DNA from: Clostridiales bacterium
GTDB lineage: Bacteria > Bacillota > Clostridia > Oscillospirales > Oscillospiraceae
Length of the DNA stretch: 16,673 bases
Assembly: GCA_029098065.1 (NCBI GenBank)
Contig: JAQXNP010000158.1
Location: forward strand, 1 to 16,673
Reading direction: 5' to 3'
The position numbers were made by a program, and so were the translations under genes. The notes beneath the pieces are model-generated. The model was not told the DNA's origin. It ran no database searches and saw only the letters and a list, made by a program, of their open reading frames with translations. Below, piece by piece: positions 1-6,978 of the stretch; the stretch's first letter is position 1; each line of letters begins with the position of its first letter.

Positions 1-186
1 CGCTCTACGCTGGGGTCCAGCCGGTCTTGAGGAAGAACGTGCCTCCACCCACGCCGCTCAGGGCGTCTTTGCCCGTCCCCGCCGGGATATCACGGGCACG
101 GAGGGCGGCGGCAGCATTTTCCTCCGGGGTTTCCCGCTCCGATCGGGATTTCAGCGGAGCTGTGACGGCCGGGCTCCCGCTTCCCC
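1..186. other. No confident gene; possible degraded coding remnant
   Basis: GC-rich stretch before the first promoter. The minus strand is open from about 187 down to a TAG at 5-7, and its last 20-25 residues look protein-like (…GTGKDALSGVGGGTFFLK…). That frame has no ATG, GTG or TTG start and is closed by a TAA just upstream. A short plus-strand frame covering 27-269 has no ribosome site and strongly biased composition. I read this as intergenic DNA or a gene remnant, without assigning a function. Confidence 0.3.
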
Positions 187-215
187 TTTACTTTCCGGCT
201 AAAATTGTATATACT
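187..215 (+). promoter_or_regulatory. Possible sigma-A promoter for the kinase/zinc-ribbon locus
   Basis: TTTACT (187-192), a 17-nt spacer and TATACT (210-215), sitting in an abrupt A/T-rich stretch inside GC-rich DNA. It lies about 75 nt upstream of the kinase-like pseudogene. The -35 box matches consensus at four of six positions and the -10 at five. Confidence 0.4.
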
Positions 216-291
216 AACTATAAAACACTTCATTTCTCAAAACAATATACTGGCTGCATAGGGTTTTAAATTTTCTTGAAGGTGACCCCCC

Positions 292-989
292 ATTTACGCT
301 TGGCTGTCAAAAAAGCCGGAAGAAGAATACGAGCCGGTCCGGCAAATGAAGGAAAGCCCCTGGGGCACCGTCCGTCTGATCCGGCACCGGGCCACAGGAC
401 GTCTGTTCATTCTGCGGCAGTTCTCCGGGAATGCGGAGGTGTACCGGAAGCTGCTGGACTGCGCCTGTCCCAACCTTCCTATCATCTATGAGGCGGCCGA
501 ACGGGAGGGAGAGGCCCTCGTTCTGGAGGAGTACATAGAGGGGGACACGCTGGACTTTCTCCTGCGGGACGCCCTGTTTTCCCCCGACGAGACCAGAAAA
601 TCGTCACACAGGTCTGCCGGGCCCTGTGGGTTCTCCACTCCATAGGCGCCGTCCACCGGGATGTGAAGCCGGAGAACATCATCCTTCGGGGGCCGGAGGC
701 GGTGCTCATCGACTTTGATGCCGCCCGTCTGTACAATCCTGAACAGGACACTGACACCCGGATCCTGGGCACCACCGGCTTCGCCGCCCCGGAGCAGTAC
801 AGCATGTCCCAGTCGGACAGCCGGGCGGACATCTACTCTGTCGGTGTTTTAATCAACGTCATGCTCACCGGGGAGCATCCGTCCAAAAAGCTGGCAGCCG
901 GCCATTTGGGCCGTGTGGTGGAGCACTGCACCCGGGTGAACCCCGCGAAGCGCTATTAAAATGTCCTGCGCCTGATGGAGTCGCTGTGA
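292..989 (+). pseudogene. Broken Hanks-type serine/threonine kinase-like gene
   Basis: A small kinase-fold protein recognisable across two reading frames. The N-lobe (from about 301) runs in one frame to about 597. The C-lobe continues in the next frame with the catalytic-loop motif HRDVKPENI, then IDFDAAR in place of the usual DFG, then GTTGFAAPEQ and ADIYSVGVL. Restoring one A to the A-run at about 595-598 joins the frames smoothly (…DETRK-IVTQVCRALWVLH…). A TAA at 957-959 then cuts off the last residues, NVLRLMESL, and reading through it reaches the natural stop at 987-989. No ATG opens the frame; the best candidate is ATT at 292, 7-8 nt after GAAGGTG. The beta-3 strand (LFILRQFSG) shows no obvious ATP-binding lysine, so even the ancestor may have been an atypical kinase. 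It precedes a zinc-ribbon membrane protein, its likely functional partner. Being a pseudogene is inferred from three independent lesions; a sequencing error could explain one but hardly all. Confidence 0.8.
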
Positions 990-1007
990 CAGGAGGTCGA
1001 AAGAGAG

Positions 1008-2333
1008 ATGGAAAAGAAATGCCCCAACTGCGGCGCGGAGCTTCGGGAAGGCGCGTCCTTCGGCCCCCACTGTGCCCGGAGCATCAACGACCGTGCCGAA
1101 CCCACCCAGTCCAGACCCTTCCCCCGGAAGGCGGTGTACGCCATCATCGCCGTGGTGGTCGCCGCCATCGCCCTGGGCGTATGGCTCATGAACCGGCCCA
1201 GAACCTATGAGGGCGTGGGCGAGGTAATTTACACCGATGCCGACGGCACCTATCAGCTGGTGCTGAAGAGCTCAAGCGGCCGCTATGAACCCATCACCCA
1301 GGTGGATCAGGACCCGGAGGAGGAGATGGACTACCGCTTCCCCCTGCGGCTGTACATCAACCACAAGGACAGCGGTGCCGACGCCTCCGGTGTGTTTTTG
1401 CAGAAGGTGGAGAGCGCCACCGCCGAATTTATTCCGAATGCGGACAATCCCAGCCCCTGGGCCTGCACTCAGCCGGCGCCCCATGACGCCCTCCCGGATG
1501 CGGCACTGGTCACGCTGAACGATTTCACCGCCGCCAGCGGCGACACGGAGCAGGTGTGGACCATCCGCATGAAAAACGGAGATACCATTACCATGCGTAT
1601 GCCCATCTCCCTCCACCCCATCCCGGCCTGCCACTATTACCCGGAGGAGGCGCCCATGGACACCGTGGAGCAGGTGCAGGCACTGATCGATCAGGTGTCC
1701 GAAACGGTGGAGCCTGACGCCGTGGTGTATCTCCATCTGCCCGCCGTTACCTACGAGGGCGGTTTGGTGATCGGGGAGCGGCAGATCAACCTCTACGGCA
1801 GCACCGAGGAGGAGGGCCGCACCACCTTCACCGGCAATCTCCAGGTGACCTATGAGGGCAGTTCAATTTCTATTTTTGACAATGAGGATTTTGCCGGAAA
1901 CCGCACCGGCGTGGGTATCTCCGCGGAAGCCCGGGTCCATCTGAGAAACTGCAATATCTGCGGCTGGAAGACCGGCGTGCCGGCCTACGGGAACACCTGG
2001 GTCAGCGCCCAGCACTGTCGGCTTGAGAACAACACCACCGATTTCCACTTCAACGCCGTCAGCGGCACCGTGACCTATTACACTTACACGGGCAACGAGT
2101 TCGCGGACAACGGCACCGCCGTCCTGCTGGAGAGCGTGTCCGGCGATACCACGCTGTTCTTTGACGATTCCCTGTTCTCGGACAACGGCACCGACATCGA
2201 CAACCGCTGCGGCCACAGTGTGGACATCTCCAGGGTCATCTTTGAATCATATCGGGAACTCCCGCCTCTGCTTCAAGCTGACATTGGGCGGCCGGACGGC
2301 CGCCCAATGTCAGTTCATCATGCCAAACCTTAA
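1008..2333 (+). CDS. Zinc-ribbon, single-pass membrane protein with beta-helix-like ectodomain
   Basis: A 441-residue protein. Residues 5-22 form a zinc-ribbon-like N-terminus, CPNCG…GPHC; the third ligand position (residue 19) is Gly, where the family pattern expects Cys (FCPHC), and one T-to-G change would explain it. Residues 41-61 are a single transmembrane helix (AVYAIIAVVVAAIALGVWLM). The remainder is probably extracytoplasmic. Roughly residues 220-420 show short repeating strands with Asn turns (…LYGS…, …LRNCNICGW…, …CRLENNTTDF…, …NEFADNGTAV…), typical of right-handed parallel beta-helix proteins. The start is supported by AGGAGG at 991-996. It follows the kinase-like pseudogene by 18 nt, so the two were probably one operon. 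The last ~25 residues are encoded across a 36-nt inverted repeat and look unlike the rest, suggesting the original C-terminus was replaced or read through. The specific role is unknown; sensing or surface binding is only a guess. Confidence 0.7.
   Translation: MEKKCPNCGAELREGASFGPHCARSINDRAEPTQSRPFPRKAVYAIIAVVVAAIALGVWLMNRPRTYEGVGEVIYTDADGTYQLVLKSSSGRYEPITQVDQDPEEEMDYRFPLRLYINHKDSGADASGVFLQKVESATAEFIPNADNPSPWACTQPAPHDALPDAALVTLNDFTAASGDTEQVWTIRMKNGDTITMRMPISLHPIPACHYYPEEAPMDTVEQVQALIDQVSETVEPDAVVYLHLPAVTYEGGLVIGERQINLYGSTEEEGRTTFTGNLQVTYEGSSISIFDNEDFAGNRTGVGISAEARVHLRNCNICGWKTGVPAYGNTWVSAQHCRLENNTTDFHFNAVSGTVTYYTYTGNEFADNGTAVLLESVSGDTTLFFDDSLFSDNGTDIDNRCGHSVDISRVIFESYRELPPLLQADIGRPDGRPMSVHHAKP
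2278..2313. repeat. Perfect 16-bp inverted repeat at the end of the beta-helix gene
   Basis: Arms 2278-2293 and 2298-2313 (CTGACATTGGGCGGCC and its exact complement) surround a GGAC loop. The hairpin would be very stable but is not followed by a T-run, so it is not a typical intrinsic terminator. It lies inside the terminal codons of the preceding gene. Confidence 0.85.
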
Positions 2334-2438
2334 AATCAGAAGAAGTTCTGTCAGAGCGAGGCAGTTACGGCACAGCAGCCGCCCTCATCCGCCGGAACCG
2401 AAAAAACAGCGCAAACCGCTGGAAATGGGGGAATTGCA

Positions 2439-3071
2439 TTGTTTGTCATCCAGGGCTTGAAATACCGCTCTATTCTGGACATCGGTCATCTGACGCTGGA
2501 TCAGCCCGTCGTCTGTCTGGTGGGCCCGTCCGGCAGCGGGAAGACAACTCTGCTGCGGCATTTGAACCGGCTGTGCGAACCGGATGTCGGCAGCATTTTG
2601 TATCGCGGAGCGGACCTTCGCACCATTGAGCCGGTGGAGCTCCGCCGGAGAGTTGTCATGCTGGGACAGACGCCTGTGCTCTACTCCGGCACCATTGCGG
2701 AGAATCTCCAGATCGGCGCCCGCCTGGCACGGAAACCTCTGCCCGGCCGGGAAGCCATGGCCCGGGCACTGGAACAGGTGGAATTGTCCCAAAGCCTGGA
2801 CAGCTTTTGCGACAAGCTGTCCGGTGGAGAAAAGCAGCGGCTCTGTCTGGCCCGCATCCTGCTGATGGAGGCCGAGACTTACCTGCTGGATGAGCCCTCC
2901 GCCGCACTGGACCGGGAAAGCGAGCGGCATGTCATTCAGAATCTGGCGGATTCTGCCGGGAAGAAGGGGCAGCAGCTTATTCTGGTCTCCCACTCTCCCC
3001 AGGTAGCCGGAATGTTTCCAGACGGAGTCGTAGCCCTGGAACAGGGCCGTATACGGGAGGTGGGCGCATGA
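2439..3071 (+). CDS. fetA: Iron efflux ABC transporter, ATP-binding subunit FetA
   Basis: A 210-residue ABC ATPase. Walker A is GPSGSGKT (residues 29-36), the signature is LSGGEKQR (127-134), Walker B is TYLLDEPSAALD with catalytic Glu at 152, and the H-loop is SHS with His 185. The short, single-domain length and pairing with a UPF0014-family permease match FetA (YbbL). In E. coli FetAB exports iron and aids survival of oxidative stress. The start is TTG at 2439, with GGGGGAA (2427-2433) at good spacing; no in-frame ATG fits better, because Walker A would then sit too close to the N-terminus. It overlaps fetB by 4 nt (ATGA), indicating translational coupling and a two-gene unit. I see no clear promoter in the 105 nt upstream. 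The family assignment is firm; iron as substrate is by analogy. Confidence 0.85.
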   Translation: MFVIQGLKYRSILDIGHLTLDQPVVCLVGPSGSGKTTLLRHLNRLCEPDVGSILYRGADLRTIEPVELRRRVVMLGQTPVLYSGTIAENLQIGARLARKPLPGREAMARALEQVELSQSLDSFCDKLSGGEKQRLCLARILLMEAETYLLDEPSAALDRESERHVIQNLADSAGKKGQQLILVSHSPQVAGMFPDGVVALEQGRIREVGA

Positions 3072-3859
3072 ATTCCTCTGTGATGGATCTGCCGCTGCTG
3101 AATCTGGCGCTGGCCTATGTCTTTGTCCTGCTGCTGTTGCTGCTGTCCAAGGCCCGGGGAATCGGGCGGGAACGGCTCATCCTGCTGGCCACCACCCGGA
3201 TGACCGTGCAGCTGACCGCCATGGGGTTTGTATTTATGTTCGTGTTTGACCATCCCAGCTGGTGGCTGACCCTGCTGATGCTGGCTGTGATGCTTTTCTT
3301 CGCAATCTACAACGCCGCGAAACGGGTAAAGCTGCCGCTGAGCCGGGAACTGAAACGTTTGATCGCGCTGAGCATGACAGTGGGATATCTGGTGACAGCG
3401 GCAGTCTTCCTGTTCGCGGTGCTTCGGGTAGACCCCTGGTTCGACCCGCAGTACTGTATTCCGATCTCCGGCATGATCATCGGGAACGCCATGACCGGCA
3501 TTGCCCTGGGAACCAATAAACTATGTACCGGAATGCGGGAAAATCGGGTCATGGTGGAAAATTCCCTGATGCTGGGCGCCACCCCCGAGGCCGCTACGCG
3601 GGATATTGTCAACGACGCATTTGACAGCGCCATTCTGCCCACCATGAACAATATGCTCACAATGGGCATCGTATCTATCCCAGGCATGATGACGGGTCAG
3701 ATCCTGTCCGGTACGTTTCCTCTCACCGCCATCAAATATCAAATCGGCATCATGCTGGCCATCCTGGGCTGCACGGCGCTGGCCGTGATCCTGTTTGTCA
3801 CCCTGGGATACCGGACGTTTTTTACCGAGACCCAGGCCCTGCGTGATACAGAAGAATGA
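3068..3859 (+). CDS. fetB: Iron efflux ABC transporter, permease subunit FetB
   Basis: A 263-residue polytopic membrane protein with about seven hydrophobic segments. It carries the conserved blocks of the UPF0014/YbbM family: RMTVQLTAMG near the second helix, PISGMIIGNAMTGIALG mid-protein, the cytoplasmic loop ENSLMLGATPEAA that likely contacts the ATPase, and GIVSIPGMMTGQILSG near the C-terminus. Length is close to E. coli FetB (about 260). Its ATG lies within the end of fetA (ATGA overlap), so translation is coupled. With FetA it would form an inner-membrane exporter that lowers cytosolic iron. A hairpin 70 nt downstream may end the transcript. Confidence in the family is high; metal specificity is inferred. 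Confidence 0.87.
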   Translation: MNSSVMDLPLLNLALAYVFVLLLLLLSKARGIGRERLILLATTRMTVQLTAMGFVFMFVFDHPSWWLTLLMLAVMLFFAIYNAAKRVKLPLSRELKRLIALSMTVGYLVTAAVFLFAVLRVDPWFDPQYCIPISGMIIGNAMTGIALGTNKLCTGMRENRVMVENSLMLGATPEAATRDIVNDAFDSAILPTMNNMLTMGIVSIPGMMTGQILSGTFPLTAIKYQIGIMLAILGCTALAVILFVTLGYRTFFTETQALRDTEE

Positions 3860-4105
3860 CGGGAAATCCGGGATCTGATGCCGTCAAAAAAAGCGAGTGT
3901 TATCCCCGTTCTGAGATCAGCAAAAACAAATCCGAACCCCTCCTCAATCTGGGATGGGTTCGGATTGATCTTTATTCCGCTGCTTTCCTTTCACATGGGA
4001 ATCCCGCGTGTGCCGCTGCCGGGCGGAGCCCGGCTCAATCTTCCTCCTCTCCTGAATGCTTCTAACCCGGCTTCCGTTCAAGCATTCTGAAAAACAGGAA
4101 AAAGA
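3860..4105. other. Intergenic region between fetB and the tRNA-flanked islet
   Basis: About 245 nt without a convincing gene. It contains a hairpin at 3929-3966 (annotated separately) and a looser 8-bp inverted repeat, GAATGCTT/AAGCATTC (4054-4061 and 4080-4087). Two short plus-strand frames begin here but have no coding character or ribosome site. Confidence 0.6.
3929..3966. terminator. Probable terminator between fetAB and the islet
   Basis: An 11-bp stem, AATCCGAACCC (3929-3939) with its complement (3956-3966), and a 16-nt loop. On the plus strand it is followed by a weak T-rich stretch (GATCTTTATT). On the minus strand it is followed by TTTGTTTTTGC, a better U-tract. It may work in both directions, ending fetAB and any leftward transcript from the toxin islet. 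Confidence 0.55.
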
Positions 4106-4135
4106 AAACCGTTGAAATCACTTGGATTTCAACGG

Positions 4136-4138
<3 letters not shown>
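4099..4138 (-). terminator. Intrinsic terminator after the tRNA-Ala 3' fragment
   Basis: A 14-bp perfect stem (arms 4106-4119 and 4125-4138, loop 4120-4124), followed on the minus strand by TTTTCTTTTTCC. It touches the CCA end of the partial tRNA copy, exactly where a different terminator touches the intact tRNA at 6842. It is probably the original chromosomal terminator of the tRNA-Ala gene. Confidence 0.8.
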
Positions 4139-4228
<90 letters not shown>

Positions 4229-4263
4229 ACCAAAAGAGCGCTTCCATACGCGGGAAACTTAAT

Positions 4264-4464
4264 TTACACTAGGCCCCAGAGCTTGTTTTGATAATCCCAA
4301 ATCAGTTGCTCAACATATGTGATATCCTGCATGACTTTATCCGCATCCACTTTCGAAATCTCAATCTCTATAAATTTCTGCGCAAAATGGCCAACATCGG
4401 TTCGCAGATAGTATTTCCCGTCCCTAAAAATAATCTGTTCATTGTCCTGATCAAAAATAACCAT
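4264..4464 (-). CDS. Second immunity-like protein (paralogue), with orphan toxin tip
   Basis: 66 residues, aligning without gaps to the 66-residue protein encoded at 4653-4853; I count 34 identities (about 52%). Shared blocks are IEISK/MEISK, VMQDI and the C-terminus NKLWGLV. It starts 15 nt after the stop of the frameshifted orphan toxin tip, with GGAGG at good spacing. By the usual logic of polymorphic toxin loci it protects against the toxin variant whose tip survives just upstream, and it may be retained to resist siblings that still carry that variant. No cysteines or membrane segment are seen, so it is probably a small cytosolic protein that binds the toxin domain. The fold is unknown to me; the immunity role is inferred from position, size and duplication. 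Confidence 0.7.
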   Translation of the reverse strand: MVIFDQDNEQIIFRDGKYYLRTDVGHFAQKFIEIEISKVDADKVMQDITYVEQLIWDYQNKLWGLV

Positions 4465-4479
4465 GAAGATACCTCCGTC

Positions 4480-4652
4480 TCATTGGATAGGGATTACCAC
4501 ATATCGTCCAGCTTGAATTTGATCAACAACCGCTTCTGGAATTCCTCCAGAAGTATAGCACTTGGAATCCAATATGTGTTTGCCCCATATTCATTTCCGG
4601 TTGGAATGCGGAATCCACTCGGATTTGGAATACCAACTTTCACGGGATTGTT
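4480..4652 (-). pseudogene. Orphan, frameshifted toxin C-terminal tip
   Basis: The minus strand encodes NPVKVGIPNPSGFRIP then TGNEYGANTYWIP, clearly homologous to toxin residues 518-546 (SPVRIDISNPQGLRMP, SGNERGVNDYWLP). After a one-base loss at about 4558-4562 the match resumes in the next frame with YTSGGIPEAVVD and ends at a TGA (4480-4482). It covers only about the last 50 residues, starts right at the stop codon of the first immunity gene, and has no start codon or ribosome site. It is a displaced remnant of an earlier toxin module. Such orphan tips followed by an immunity gene are a hallmark of contact-dependent and polymorphic toxin loci, where new C-termini replace old ones by recombination. 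Confidence 0.85.
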
Positions 4653-4853
4653 TTACACCAATCCCCAGAGTTTATTGTGATGGTCCTGAACCAGTTTGAC
4701 CGAATACATGATGTCCTGCATGACCCTTTCTGCATCTTCCTTAGAAATTTCCATTTCCACATAGCGCTCAGCAGCGCCACCTTCTCCATAACGCAGGAAG
4801 TAGCGTTCTTGCCGTTTAATAATTTGTGTATCAAAATTATCATACAAAACCAT
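4653..4853 (-). CDS. Cognate immunity protein for the MuF toxin (predicted)
   Basis: 66 residues, starting one nucleotide after the toxin stop codon (TAA-T-ATG), so translation is almost certainly coupled. A GGGAGG ribosome site lies within the end of the toxin gene. The protein is acidic-leaning and soluble, with a predicted beta-rich N-half (YDNFDTQIIKRQERYFLRY) and a helical C-half (SKEDAERVMQDIMYSVKLVQD) ending NKLWGLV. The paralogue at 4264-4464 has the same length. Adjacency to a polymorphic toxin, small size and tight coupling are the classical signs of an immunity gene. I do not recognise the family by name, and direct neutralisation of the toxin is inferred. Confidence 0.75.
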   Translation of the reverse strand: MVLYDNFDTQIIKRQERYFLRYGEGGAAERYVEMEISKEDAERVMQDIMYSVKLVQDHHNKLWGLV

Positions 4854-4854
4854 A

Positions 4855-6591
4855 TTAGTCAGTTCCTCCCAAGAAATAATAATCTATTGTATATTGTCCG
4901 GATGGCGTAGGGTCAATAATAGCTTCAGGTATTCCGCCAGAGGTATATCCCCCTGGTAACCAGTAGTCATTGACTCCACGTTCGTTTCCAGACGGCATTC
5001 GCAAGCCTTGTGGGTTTGAGATATCAATTCTCACCGGACTGTCGCCCAAATCTCCTGAATCAAATCCAAGTAATTCCTCCAGAACCCTAACATCTCCCTT
5101 TGCCTGCGCAATGATATCATCTGCGTAGGAAGAAGGAAATACAAAAGCTCCGTCTGGAGGCCCAACTGTTCCAGCGGGCGCTGTCGCATAAAACTTTGTT
5201 ACGCCACCTCGGAACATATCCAAGTGTTGATTGATATATTCCTGCGTAAGATATGTGCTCGGATTCGGACGCTGACCCTTCGGTGTATGAATTATATCAT
5301 CAATTTGTGTCTGTGTCAGCCCCGCGTTTCTTGCGATGTCATCCACATCGTCTGCCAGTGTACCGGCTGCGCGCAGAGCGTCGTCTCCGCTGCCGGTAAG
5401 AATCTCCTTCACATTGACCGCTGTTTTATATGCCGAATAAACGATGAGTACCGTGCCGATGATATCCAGCCAGTGTTCCAGAGACCAGGGATCTTCCGGT
5501 GACAGAGCACCTGAAATGGTGTCCAAAGTTCCACGGGTCAGGAAGTTGACGATATTATAAAGACTTGGATCTTCTATCATCGTTTCATAATTGGAAACGA
5601 TACCCCGCCATGTTCCGCTGACAATACCTAGAGTCAGCCAGTCCATAAAACAGCCCAGGCTGTCCCACTTGTGCTCACTTCGCTCTGCCTGGGCGTTCAG
5701 CAGATACCCAATCAAGTCCTTTGCCTCTGCCGCGAGGCCCGAGAAATACGATGCGGCGGCAGTGGCCAGATCATAGTCGCTGTTCTCTCCCCAACTACTG
5801 GGACGGCTAAGGTCAACGACCATATGCCCGCTGGGCAAAGAGACCCTTGTTAGATTTGCCGGAGTAACGCCAAAGGGAAATGCCTCGTGGTCAACCAGAT
5901 AAACGCCGCCCTCTGTCCCACTTCTGATCTGGTGAAACCGCTCAATGAAGGCCTGCTCGTTTGTGTGATACAGCGCTTCTGTTCGAGCATCCATAACCAG
6001 CAGCTCGCAGCGACAATTTGGATGCAGTGGAGGAATGGGAACATCCGCAATAGAGAACACCCGTCCGTGATAGGCCAGACATCGATCACAGGTATTTTGC
6101 CCCTGCTCGCTGATAAAAAGGTAACGTGTGTAGCCCTGCTGTTGAAAGGACTCCAGGGCAAGCCAAGTAGAAAATTCACGGTCATATCGGTTGAGTTTTG
6201 CGGAAAGTGTATGCAGGCCCGATTCTATGTCACCGTATGCCTTAATAACAGCTTTGCTTGCGGCCATTCCTCTGTCGAGGGCGTTGCCGTAGGTATCTGC
6301 CACCTGCTCGGCGAGGCTCTGTGAAAAGAGTTCCATATCCCGATCAAAACTATGATGCACATGGTACGGAATCCTGCTATCCACTTTGAAATTTGCAATA
6401 TATGCGGCGTTGGTGGTGGTCAGAAGTTCCTGTAATTCTTTCCGCTGCGGGGCAATAGCATCTGCCGTGGCTGATTTTAAATAAGGTCGATTGTGGTCAA
6501 ACTCCCTTCTTGTGTTATCTTGGTGTATCTGCTGCATTTCATCGCTGCCGGACAGATTTGGTATCATGTATGGGCTGTAATCTTTTATCAT
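4855..6591 (-). CDS. MuF-domain polymorphic toxin, C-terminal toxin domain of unknown type
   Basis: 578 residues. Residues about 80-200 are a phage Mu gpF-like minor head domain (PF04233 type): helical, ending in the metal-binding-like pattern CDRC (168-171) then HPNCRC (190-195). Residues 200-440 are a spacer with a hydrophobic stretch at about 376-390 (DIIGTVLIVYSAYK). Residues about 440-578 form a distinct C-terminal domain with STYLTQEYINQHLDMF, FVFPSSYADDIIAQA, LEELLGF, the rich block RMPSGNERGVNDYWLPGGYT and SGGIPEAIID. Part of this tip is repeated as an orphan fragment downstream, showing that it is the exchangeable module. MuF-toxin proteins are known from temperate phages of Firmicutes, where the head domain is thought to carry the toxin in the virion. 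Here no other phage gene remains. I cannot assign the toxin's activity (nuclease, ADP-ribosyltransferase or other). The ribosome site is weak (AAGAG). Confidence 0.8.
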   Translation of the reverse strand: MIKDYSPYMIPNLSGSDEMQQIHQDNTRREFDHNRPYLKSATADAIAPQRKELQELLTTTNAAYIANFKVDSRIPYHVHHSFDRDMELFSQSLAEQVADTYGNALDRGMAASKAVIKAYGDIESGLHTLSAKLNRYDREFSTWLALESFQQQGYTRYLFISEQGQNTCDRCLAYHGRVFSIADVPIPPLHPNCRCELLVMDARTEALYHTNEQAFIERFHQIRSGTEGGVYLVDHEAFPFGVTPANLTRVSLPSGHMVVDLSRPSSWGENSDYDLATAAASYFSGLAAEAKDLIGYLLNAQAERSEHKWDSLGCFMDWLTLGIVSGTWRGIVSNYETMIEDPSLYNIVNFLTRGTLDTISGALSPEDPWSLEHWLDIIGTVLIVYSAYKTAVNVKEILTGSGDDALRAAGTLADDVDDIARNAGLTQTQIDDIIHTPKGQRPNPSTYLTQEYINQHLDMFRGGVTKFYATAPAGTVGPPDGAFVFPSSYADDIIAQAKGDVRVLEELLGFDSGDLGDSPVRIDISNPQGLRMPSGNERGVNDYWLPGGYTSGGIPEAIIDPTPSGQYTIDYYFLGGTD

Positions 6592-6605
6592 TTGCGGACT
6601 CTTAT

Positions 6606-6634
6606 ATTGTAGTAGGACGTGGCTCCTCTGTATA
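6606..6634 (-). promoter_or_regulatory. Tentative promoter of the toxin operon
   Basis: On the minus strand, TATACA (6629-6634), a 17-nt spacer and TACAAT (6606-6611). Transcription would begin only about 8 nt before the toxin ATG, leaving almost no room for a ribosome site, so the mRNA would be nearly leaderless or the true promoter lies further upstream. Confidence 0.25.
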
Positions 6635-6649
6635 TAGGCTTAAAAGGAC

Positions 6650-6676
6650 AAAAAGTTGCACATTTCTGCGCAACTT
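6650..6676 (-). terminator. Hairpin with U-tract just upstream of the toxin gene
   Basis: On the minus strand, AAGTTGCGCA, loop GAAA, TGTGCAACTT (one G-T pair), then TTT. The 10-bp stem, GAAA tetraloop and T-run make a compact intrinsic terminator 59 nt before the toxin start. It either shields the toxin from tRNA-Ala read-through or attenuates the toxin mRNA if the promoter is upstream. Confidence 0.7.
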
Positions 6677-6730
6677 CAAATAAAACACTTCAATTACAAT
6701 AAAGCATAAGGAAAAACTTACTGATAGCAC

Positions 6731-6782
6731 AAAAAGGGGTATCGCTTGACTGCCTGCATAACAGGCAGTCGAGCCATACCCC
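6731..6782 (-). terminator. Strong intrinsic terminator inside the islet
   Basis: A 21-bp stem (arms 6736-6756 and 6762-6782, loop CATAA) with two imperfect positions, followed on the minus strand by TTTTT (6735-6731). It acts against leftward transcription coming from the tRNA-Ala side. Confidence 0.8.
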
Positions 6783-6803
6783 TGATTAAAATCAAATGAA
6801 TGT

Positions 6804-6839
6804 GAAGAAAAAGTCCTGAAACCTTTCGATTTCAGGACT

Positions 6840-6842
<3 letters not shown>
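6804..6842 (-). terminator. Terminator of the intact tRNA-Ala gene
   Basis: A 13-bp perfect stem (6809-6821 and 6830-6842, loop 6822-6829), followed on the minus strand by a T-run and CTTC. It abuts the CCA end of the tRNA. Its sequence is unrelated to the terminator in the same position behind the tRNA fragment at 4138, so it was probably brought in by the element. Confidence 0.8.
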
Positions 6843-6917
<75 letters not shown>

Positions 6918-6949
6918 AACTCGTTCGGCATGTCAACCGAACAAATGAT

Positions 6950-6978
6950 ATTTTAGCAGAAGTTTCGCGACTTGTCAA
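6950..6978 (-). promoter_or_regulatory. Strong promoter of tRNA-Ala
   Basis: On the minus strand, TTGACA (6973-6978), exactly 17 nt, then TAAAAT (6950-6955), with transcription starting about 25 nt before the tRNA. The -35 is perfect and the -10 matches at five of six. A near-copy of the promoter segment (TGTCAACCGAA plus an A/T-rich tail) lies at 6931-6955 and 6973-6996, suggesting a small tandem duplication. I see nothing else between here and the brnQ promoter. Confidence 0.85.

Noticed and set aside
4288..4680. Plus-strand open frame of 130 residues across the immunity genes
   Set aside because: Antisense to the two immunity genes and toxin fragment, which are supported by paralogy and ribosome sites. 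This frame has neither.
4855..6591. Ordinary phage minor head protein
   Set aside because: The MuF head domain is present, but the protein continues for over 370 residues into a separate C-terminal module. It is followed by immunity-like genes and an orphan tip, and no other phage gene is nearby.
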